DNA from: an uncultured Desulfobulbaceae bacterium
GTDB taxonomy: Bacteria; Desulfobacterota; Desulfobulbia; Desulfobulbales; BM004
Assembly: GCA_947259115.1 (NCBI GenBank)
Contig: CAMYKS010000009.1
Location: 1 to 64,000 of the forward strand
Direction of reading: 5' to 3'
DNA length: 64,000 nucleotides
This document shows, piece by piece, positions 56,970 through 64,000 of this stretch. The translations under genes and the position numbers were made by a program. A model generated the notes under the pieces. It saw only the letters and a list, made by a program, of their open reading frames with translations, was not told the DNA's origin and ran no database searches. Position 1 is the first letter of the stretch; the number at the start of each line of letters is the position of its first letter.

Positions 56970-58798
56970 TTGGCGTCCTCCAATTTATCCTGCATGAATT
57001 GCGATAAGCTGGGAGTCGCAAAGGCATTATTTTCATTATACAGAGCGATTTTTGTCAGCGGTCCCACTATGCCGTCAGCATTAAGGCCGTTTTTTTGCTG
57101 AATGTCTTTAACGATCTGCATGGTGTAAGCATCATACCCGGCGCTATAGTTATCGTCTATGTAGGCAAGATCGTGGAGCAAAATTTTTAGGGTTTGGACG
57201 GACTCAGCACTGGATTGCGCCTTAATGGAGCCCTCAAGACCAAGAAAGTTTTTCCAGACTATGTGAGCTTCTCCGGACCAGAATTGGTGTAGAGTTCTCC
57301 TGTCAACTGCAATGACCCCGCCCTGGTCCCCGGTAACAAGATAAGCCTTTTCTGCGTCTATGCCTGTCAGGGTGAGATATCTGGGCCAGGCATGGTTTGG
57401 AAGATAAAAGGTCAGGATGGCCGGGAGGTTCAGGGTTTGAATGAGGGTTATGTCTGCATAGGTTGCCAGGGACTGGACGTGCAAGTCATTTTCTCCTGCA
57501 GCTGCACGGAAAAAGGCCTCGTCGGTTTCGATCATGCTGACCGGCCGGCTGATGTCTGCTGTAGAACTCCAGAGCTTGAGTGTTTCCAGCATTGCACTGT
57601 TGCGTGAAGGGCGGGCCCGAAGATTTTTTAGGAAATACAAAAATCTCTCAGCAGCTGCATTCGTCGCCTTTGGAGCAGCAGCAGGTAAAATCCGGTCCAG
57701 AGAGGTCGTTTCTGGGTGCAGTGTGTCCGGGGCAGTTTTTCCACCAGTCGATTGCCGGGATTCTCCAGATGACCCTGGGGCAGGAACAATGGCCGGAGAC
57801 GAGCCGGACATGGGCTGCCTGGCATCATCAACCCGGGCCTGGGAATTGCCGGACGGGGGCTTGACTGTAACAGCAGAATGGAACCATTTGCTGCCGGTAG
57901 ATAAATAAAGAAGCAGAGCAACCAGGCATACCACCGTCGCAACTATGGCAACCAAGGCTGTGGTTTTATGGGGTGCAGGAGGTTCTTTTCTGGTTCTATG
58001 GCTCAGCTCCTGTATTGCTTCTTTGCTGAGTGATCCTGTTATATTGAAGGTGTTGCGGCTGAAAGCGTTAAGCAGAATCCTGTCGCAGGCAATATTGATC
58101 AGGCGCGGCACGCCCCGTGAATATTCATATATGGCACGATGGGCTGCAGTATCAAAAGGGGGCCCGGCCCTGTGGGAAGCCAGGGCAATACGGTGCCTGA
58201 TGTAATCCTTTGTTTCCTGAAATGTCATGGGATCCAGCTGGCAGTTGATGGTGATACGCTGCCCCAGTTGCCGTAGTTGGTGGGAGGACAGCATGTCCCC
58301 GAGTTCAGGCTGCCCCACGAGAATGATTTGCAGGAGTTTGTCCTGTGTGGTTTCAAGGTTGGAGAGAAGGCGCAGCTGTTCCAGAACCTCCAGGGAAAGG
58401 TTCTGGGCCTCGTCTATGAGGACCAGAACTTTATGGCCGGCGCCTTTTTTTTCTATTAAAAAAGTATTGAGCCTGTCGATTAAATCCTTGGTGTTGTCAG
58501 GCGTGGCATCAATACCGAACTCGTCGTTTATTGCCTTGAGAAGCTGCAAAGCATCGAGTTTCGGGTTGAAGATATAGGCAGCCTCAATGGATTTATCGAG
58601 GTTTTCCAGAAAAACACGGCATAAGGTGGTCTTGCCGGTTCCGACCTCCCCGGTGATCTCGACAAAACCATCGCCCTGGGAAATGGCATAATTGAGGTGG
58701 GCAAGGGCCTCTTCATGGCTCTTGCTCAAAAAAAGGTACTCAGGGTTCGGTACCAGTTTAAAGGGCTTTTCTTTGAAACCAAAAAACTTGTTATACAT
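56966..58798 (-). CDS. ExeA/GspA-family ATPase with C39-like and peptidoglycan-binding domains
   Basis: 'MYNKFFGFKEKPFKLVPNPEYLFLSKSHEEALAHLNYAI', Walker A 'GEVGTGKTT', 'VLVLIDEAQNLSLEVLEQLRLLSNLET', C-terminal 'MQIVKDIQQKNGLNADGIVGPLTKIALY'. Confidence 0.9.
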   Translation of the reverse strand: MYNKFFGFKEKPFKLVPNPEYLFLSKSHEEALAHLNYAISQGDGFVEITGEVGTGKTTLCRVFLENLDKSIEAAYIFNPKLDALQLLKAINDEFGIDATPDNTKDLIDRLNTFLIEKKGAGHKVLVLIDEAQNLSLEVLEQLRLLSNLETTQDKLLQIILVGQPELGDMLSSHQLRQLGQRITINCQLDPMTFQETKDYIRHRIALASHRAGPPFDTAAHRAIYEYSRGVPRLINIACDRILLNAFSRNTFNITGSLSKEAIQELSHRTRKEPPAPHKTTALVAIVATVVCLVALLLYLSTGSKWFHSAVTVKPPSGNSQARVDDARQPMSGSSPAIVPAPGSSGESRQSTGGKTAPDTLHPETTSLDRILPAAAPKATNAAAERFLYFLKNLRARPSRNSAMLETLKLWSSTADISRPVSMIETDEAFFRAAAGENDLHVQSLATYADITLIQTLNLPAILTFYLPNHAWPRYLTLTGIDAEKAYLVTGDQGGVIAVDRRTLHQFWSGEAHIVWKNFLGLEGSIKAQSSAESVQTLKILLHDLAYIDDNYSAGYDAYTMQIVKDIQQKNGLNADGIVGPLTKIALYNENNAFATPSLSQFMQDKLEDAK

Positions 58799-58834
58799 AT
58801 GTGGCTTAAATTTATTTACAAACCTGGAGGCAGG

Positions 58835-59068
58835 TCAACAGTTTCTCTTGGTGCCGGAATATGTAAAGGCCTTGCTGATCATTTTGATAAATGATCCCTT
58901 GTCTATCCCAATATCTTTGCCGCAACTGCATTGTATCTTCTGATCACCGGCTGTAAAGCTATATTTTTTAGTAATTCTTGCCTTATGGCAGCGCAAAACC
59001 TCACCCGGGCCAATTTTGTCATATTTCCAAAGTTTATTTTTACAGGCAGCACACCGGATAACTAGCAC
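58835..59068 (-). CDS. Small zinc-ribbon-like protein
   Basis: 77 aa with paired 'CAACKNKLW' and 'CSCGKDIG'. Confidence 0.55.
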   Translation of the reverse strand: MLVIRCAACKNKLWKYDKIGPGEVLRCHKARITKKYSFTAGDQKIQCSCGKDIGIDKGSFIKMISKAFTYSGTKRNC

Positions 59069-59313
59069 ATTATTTCCTGGCAGGGTTTAATGATCCTTAG
59101 TACGTTCAGATTCGCATGATTTATCTGGGGTTGCGCACAACAATTTAGGTGTTACCATATAAAGTATAGTCCCGTTCAGTGGCCAGTCAAGCGTGCTGTC
59201 TGCACAAAGTTTATTTATTATTTACTGTTCATTTTATATTATGCCCTATTGTCAAAGAAAAAGAAACCACCGGATTTGTTGAAACCGAAAGCAGGAATTG
59301 ACTGGAGATCAAG

Positions 59314-60306
59314 ATGGGTAATGGTCAGGAATGGAATATCGGCCGCCTTTTAAGTACTTCAAGCGGTTATTGGCGCTCAAGCACACTCCATGCTGCTGTT
59401 AAATTAGAGATTTTTACCGTGCTCGGCAACGATCATCTGACATCTGCAGAGGTAAGTACAAAAATTAAAGCCAGCGAAAGGGGCCTGGCAATGCTCCTCA
59501 ATGGACTGGTGGCACTGGGGCTTTTGGAGCAGAATGAAGAGCGCTACCAAAATACCACTTTCAGCCGCTCATCTCTGGTCAAGGGTGAGCCCGGCTATGT
59601 TGGCTATATAATCATGCACCATTTTCACCTGGTTGATGCCTGGGCCAAATTGCACCAGGCGGTTATCCAGGGAGGGCCCGTGGAAAAACGGTCCCACGGT
59701 GAGGAAGTGGAACGGGAAAGCTTTCAGATGGGCATGTTTAACCTGGCCTCAGCTATTGCGCCGGCAATAGCGTCTGCAGTAAATCTTGAGGGCAGGAGAC
59801 ATCTGCTTGATCTTGGCGGCGGTCCGGGTACCCATGCCATCCACTTCTGTCTGGCAAATCCGGAGCTCAAGGCGACTATCTACGATCGCCAGACCACCGC
59901 GCCCTTTGCCCAAAAGACCACAGAGCGGTTCGGGGTTGCCGACCGTATTGATTTTGTCGCAGGCGACTTTAATGCAGACCCGATTGCAGGCTCATTTGAC
60001 GTGGCCTGGCTGTCACAGATACTGCACTCAAATTCCCCGGAAGAATGCCGGATCCTTATTGAAAAAACCGTGCAGGCCCTGGAGCCGGGCGGCCTTATCC
60101 TGATCCATGACTTTTTCTTGAACGACTCCCTGGATGGCCCGCTTTTTCCTGCCCTTTTTTCCATGAATATGCTCCTTAATAACCAGGGCCGCTCATACTC
60201 GGAAAAAGAGGTGAGTGCCATGTTGCGTCAGGCGGGAGCCCGGGAAATTCACCGCTTACCATTTCAGGGCCCCAATGATTCCGCCATACTCTGCGGCACA
60301 GTTTAA
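59314..60306 (+). CDS. SAM-dependent O-methyltransferase (acetylserotonin/hydroxyneurosporene methyltransferase-like)
   Basis: 'LLDLGGGPGTHAIHFCLANPELKATIYD', 'LIEKTVQALEPGGLILIHDFFLNDSLDGP'. Confidence 0.85.
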   Translation: MGNGQEWNIGRLLSTSSGYWRSSTLHAAVKLEIFTVLGNDHLTSAEVSTKIKASERGLAMLLNGLVALGLLEQNEERYQNTTFSRSSLVKGEPGYVGYIIMHHFHLVDAWAKLHQAVIQGGPVEKRSHGEEVERESFQMGMFNLASAIAPAIASAVNLEGRRHLLDLGGGPGTHAIHFCLANPELKATIYDRQTTAPFAQKTTERFGVADRIDFVAGDFNADPIAGSFDVAWLSQILHSNSPEECRILIEKTVQALEPGGLILIHDFFLNDSLDGPLFPALFSMNMLLNNQGRSYSEKEVSAMLRQAGAREIHRLPFQGPNDSAILCGTV

Positions 60307-60565
60307 ATGAAAATGCCTGCTCCGTGGGCGCTCTTACGTATGGACTTTTTCATTGGATACATCAGTAGTTGACGCCGGAGAGAAAAGTGCTGTATGGTGG
60401 GCTATTATTATAATAAAATCAGCCCAATAAGATAGATTTATATTAATTCTTGCAGCGGGCATCAGGGTCTAATAATATCAATAAGTTAGAGGCTGGGAGA
60501 CTTGTCGACCCCGAACTTTTCCAAGTCTGACCTTAGCTTTGAGACCGACAAATATCAGCAGAGAA

Positions 60566-63298
60566 ATGAAAACAATGCGCACTCTACTAATACTCCTCAA
60601 CATCTTACTGGTGGCAACTATGAGTACTTCACCCCTGACGGCAGAAGAACTGGCCCCGCACCTTCATAAAGCAACACTGGATAATGGCTTGACAGTCCTT
60701 GTCAAAGAGATGCCGGGAACCAAGGTGGCGACGGTCCAGATCTGGGTCAAAGCCGGGTCTGTTTATGAAAATGCCGACGAGGCGGGCATCACCCATTTTA
60801 TAGAACATATGATTTTCAAAGGTACGGAGACCAAGGGGCCGGGAGAGCTTGCCGGGGCCATCGAAGGGGTTGGTGGACGGGTCAATGCCTATACTTCATA
60901 TGAGTACACGGTCTACCATGCCACACTTTCAGCTGTGCATTGGGATATGGCTTTTGAGGTGCTGGCCGAAGCGGTCATGCATTCAGTCTTTGACCCGGAT
61001 GAACTGGAGCGTGAGATAAAGGTTGTCCTGGAAGAGCTTTCCATGCGTTATGACCGGCCCAATATCATGCTGTTCCATGAGCTGATGGCAACAGCGTATA
61101 CCCGACATCCGTACCGGCTTCCTGTCATCGGCAATGTGGAGACCATCAATAACTTCAACCGCGACAAGATTCTGAAGTACATGCAAAATCACTATTATCC
61201 CGAGAACTTGACAGTGGTTGTGGCAGGCGACGTCAAGGGAAGCGAGGTAATAGCAAAGGTTAATGACAGCATGGGCACCTTGGCCGCAGGCAAAACCGAA
61301 CCCCCGTCCCTGGCTGCTGAACCTGTGCAGGAGGAGGCGCGGTTTTTCACCCTGAAGGCTGATATTATGCAGCCCCAGATGGCAATTGCCATTCCCATTT
61401 CAAAATTTGCCAACCCTGATTCACCTGTCCTTGATGTGCTGTCCCAGATTGCCGGCCATGGAGAAACTTCACGCCTCTACAGGTCGCTGCGAGATGAAAA
61501 ACAACTTGTATACGGCATCAATGCCACGGCCTTTACCCCCACCGATCCCGGCATGTTTGAGTTAACCGCAGTTCTTGACGGTAACAATATGCTGCCGGCC
61601 TTTGAAGCAGCACTTGCCGAGTTGTTCAAGTTTAAATATTTTTCCGTAACAGATGTAGAATTAAAGCGGGCCAAGCGCAGCCTGGAAAGTGATTTTGTCT
61701 TTAATCTGGAACGGGTGGAAGGCCAGGCCCGTGTCCTGGGGTCCTTTGAGATGATGACCGGGGATCCGAGAGAAGATGACTACCTGGAGAAAATCCGTGC
61801 CGTAACCCATGACGATATCAAGAGAGTGGCCCGGAAATATTTTAGCGACAAGACCATAAATGTCGGTTTCCTGATGCCGAGGGACTCCACTTTTGATCCG
61901 GACAGGGAAGAGGTCGAAGCAGTTATTGCCAGAGCCCGGGAAGCCGCCTTCCATGGAGAATCAGAGGCTATGCTGCCAAATGCCTACCTGAGCGGGGTGC
62001 ATCGTTTCAGGCTTGAAAACGGCATAACCCTGCTGGTGCGGCAGGATGATACCGTGCCCACAGTGGGCATCAGGGCCGTCTTCCCGGGAGGGCTTCGGGA
62101 TGAAAGCCCGGTGACAAACGGTGCCTTTGCCTATATCAGTGACCTCCTGCCCAAGGGGACCCGGAGCATGACAGCCAAGGAACTTGCTGAGGCGGTGGCA
62201 GACATGGCAGGCGGGCTCAGCGGATTCAACGGCAAGAACACCTTTGGCATAAAGGCGGATTTTTTGGCACGTTTCTTTGCCGATGGCCTGGCCCTGGTTC
62301 GGGATGTCATTATGGAACCGGCCTTTAATCCTCAAGAGGCTGATAAGATCCGGCCGGAACTCCTGGCCCAGCTTAAACAACAGGAAGACTCCCTTACCTC
62401 GCTGGCCTTTCAGGAATTTAATAGTCAGCTGTTCGGCGGCCACCCCTACGGCTTGAACAGCATAGGCTCTGAAGATGCCATCAAGAGTTTCACAGCTGCA
62501 GCCTTAAAGGATATCTATTTGCAGCATGCCACACCTGGGAATATGGTCCTGGCAATTTCAGGAGATGTCAAGGCCGAGGAGACCAAAGAACTGGTCGTTC
62601 GTCTCTTCGCTGACTGGCAGTTTGCAAAAAGCCCGACAGCGCATGAGATCGAGGAGGACATTCTGCCGCCTTCCATGCTGGCAAAAGAAAAGATCCGGGA
62701 GATAAGCCGCGATAAGGAGCAGGTCCACCTGGTAATCGGGTTTCTGGGCACAACGCTGAAAGATCCCGATCGCTTTGGGCTTGAGGTGCTGGATACTATT
62801 CTCTCCGGACAGAGCGGCAGGCTTTTCACCGAGTTGAGGGATAAGCAGAGCCTGGCGTACAGTCTCTCGTCTTTTTCCTTTTTCGGTCTGGATACAGGTG
62901 CATTCGGCATTTATATAGGGACAAACCCCGAGAAAAAAGAACAGGCGATGAACAGCGTCTGGCATGAACTCAAAACCATCCGCGAAGTAAAAGTGGGAGA
63001 AGAGGAGCTCAACCGGGCAAAAAATATACTCATAAGCCAGTACGAGATGGCCATGCAGACCCATAGTGCCCAGGCGCTGGAATTGGGATTAAATGAAACC
63101 TACGGCCTGGGCCAGGATTATGGCAACAGGTATATTGAGTCCATCAGGGAGATTGATGGAGCTACGGTGCTTGAAGTGGCAAGAAAATATATACTGCCCC
63201 ATGCCTATGTTATGGTGGCCGTTGGCGCCGTCCATGAGGACAAGGCCGGGGAGCAGGGCGACACCACCATGCAGGCTCCAGGAGAAAAGGAGATGTAG
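60566..63298 (+). CDS. M16 family zinc metalloprotease (fused two-subunit type)
   Basis: 'HFIEHMIFKGTETKGPGELAGAIEGVGGRVNAYTSYEYTVYH' (HxxEH), second M16 repeat in the C-terminal half, signal peptide. Confidence 0.92.
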   Translation: MKTMRTLLILLNILLVATMSTSPLTAEELAPHLHKATLDNGLTVLVKEMPGTKVATVQIWVKAGSVYENADEAGITHFIEHMIFKGTETKGPGELAGAIEGVGGRVNAYTSYEYTVYHATLSAVHWDMAFEVLAEAVMHSVFDPDELEREIKVVLEELSMRYDRPNIMLFHELMATAYTRHPYRLPVIGNVETINNFNRDKILKYMQNHYYPENLTVVVAGDVKGSEVIAKVNDSMGTLAAGKTEPPSLAAEPVQEEARFFTLKADIMQPQMAIAIPISKFANPDSPVLDVLSQIAGHGETSRLYRSLRDEKQLVYGINATAFTPTDPGMFELTAVLDGNNMLPAFEAALAELFKFKYFSVTDVELKRAKRSLESDFVFNLERVEGQARVLGSFEMMTGDPREDDYLEKIRAVTHDDIKRVARKYFSDKTINVGFLMPRDSTFDPDREEVEAVIARAREAAFHGESEAMLPNAYLSGVHRFRLENGITLLVRQDDTVPTVGIRAVFPGGLRDESPVTNGAFAYISDLLPKGTRSMTAKELAEAVADMAGGLSGFNGKNTFGIKADFLARFFADGLALVRDVIMEPAFNPQEADKIRPELLAQLKQQEDSLTSLAFQEFNSQLFGGHPYGLNSIGSEDAIKSFTAAALKDIYLQHATPGNMVLAISGDVKAEETKELVVRLFADWQFAKSPTAHEIEEDILPPSMLAKEKIREISRDKEQVHLVIGFLGTTLKDPDRFGLEVLDTILSGQSGRLFTELRDKQSLAYSLSSFSFFGLDTGAFGIYIGTNPEKKEQAMNSVWHELKTIREVKVGEEELNRAKNILISQYEMAMQTHSAQALELGLNETYGLGQDYGNRYIESIREIDGATVLEVARKYILPHAYVMVAVGAVHEDKAGEQGDTTMQAPGEKEM

Positions 63299-63362
63299 TC
63301 TTTGTTAAACCAGGCAGCAGGGAACATGCAGAAGAATTTTTTGAATTGAGTTAAAAGGAGTG

Positions 63363-64000
63363 ATGATGAACAGCATGCAGGACTTTATGATGGCGCCGTC
63401 CATCCTGTCGGCTGATTTCAGCCGGCTGGGAGAGGAGATCAGGGCTGTTGAAAAAGGGGGGGCGGATGTCATCCATGTGGATGTCATGGATGGTCATTTT
63501 GTCCCCAATATAACCATCGGCCCACCTGTGGTCGCCTCTGTGCGCAAAATTACGGACCTGCCCCTGGATGTGCATTTGATGATTGCAGATGCGGACAACT
63601 ATATAGATGATTTCGCCAAGGCGGGCGCAGACTGGATTACAGTCCATGTAGAAGCCTGCCCCCATCTCCACCGCACCATCGGCAGGATCAAGGAGCTGGG
63701 AAAAAAGGCCGGCGTAGTTCTCAATCCTGCAACCCCCCTTGGCAGCCTTGATGAAATTCTGCCGGACCTTGACCTGGTCATGCTCATGAGCGTAAACCCG
63801 GGCTTTGGCGGCCAGTCGTTTATCAGGTCTTCCATCAACAAAATCAGGACGCTCAGGAAAACCATAGAAGAACGGGGCCTAGATACCGGTATAGAGGTTG
63901 ACGGCGGGGTGAGCCCGGTGACCATAGCAGATGTCGCCGGGGCCGGGGCCAATATATTTGTAGCCGGGTCTGCGGTGTTCGGGCAACAGGACTACGCAAA
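63363..64000 (+). CDS. rpe: Ribulose-phosphate 3-epimerase, 3' truncated by the window edge
   Basis: Read directly: [57 protein letters not shown]...[14 protein letters not shown]...IEVDGGVSP. Confidence 0.95.
   Translation, partial: MMNSMQDFMMAPSILSADFSRLGEEIRAVEKGGADVIHVDVMDGHFVPNITIGPPVVASVRKITDLPLDVHLMIADADNYIDDFAKAGADWITVHVEACPHLHRTIGRIKELGKKAGVVLNPATPLGSLDEILPDLDLVMLMSVNPGFGGQSFIRSSINKIRTLRKTIEERGLDTGIEVDGGVSPVTIADVAGAGANIFVAGSAVFGQQDYA

Overview
This 64 kb window is densely coding and looks like part of a Desulfobacterota (Desulfobulbales-like) chromosome; the taxonomy is inferred from gene content only. No rRNA, tRNA, CRISPR array or intact transposase was recognised. Ordinary content includes sfsA, queC, nagZ-like, pyrC/pyrB, lepB, secB, uvrA, nadB-pgeF-rsmB, ald, a serA-like gene, a type IV pilus pilMNOP plus secretin operon, an ExeA/GspB plus lytic transglycosylase cluster, an M16 peptidase and a 3'-truncated rpe. 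The most interesting region is about 7.3-21.5 kb. It holds a sulfur-handling operon (YeeE/YedE-type transporter, TusA-like, two small single-TM proteins, a UspA-like protein, a double rhodanese), a YeiH-type transporter, two paralogous membrane-anchored proteins of unknown function, and a two-component NtrC-type system. Two nearly identical -24/-12 (sigma54) promoters and matching tandem 16-bp palindromes with 32-bp periodicity lie upstream of the YeeE operon and at the histidine kinase gene, suggesting a local sigma54 sulfur regulon. The response regulator carries GAFTCA instead of GAFTGA. Other notable observations are a two-copy MITE-like element with matching flanking duplications and a 56-bp internal tandem duplication, an in-frame duplicate of the SecB C-terminus directly after the secB stop codon, nine perfect TTGGCCCC octamers between pgeF and rsmB (G-rich on the transcript), a PilQ apparently split over two genes, an Mrr-like protein with a degenerate catalytic motif, and an unlisted small CXXC membrane protein gene.
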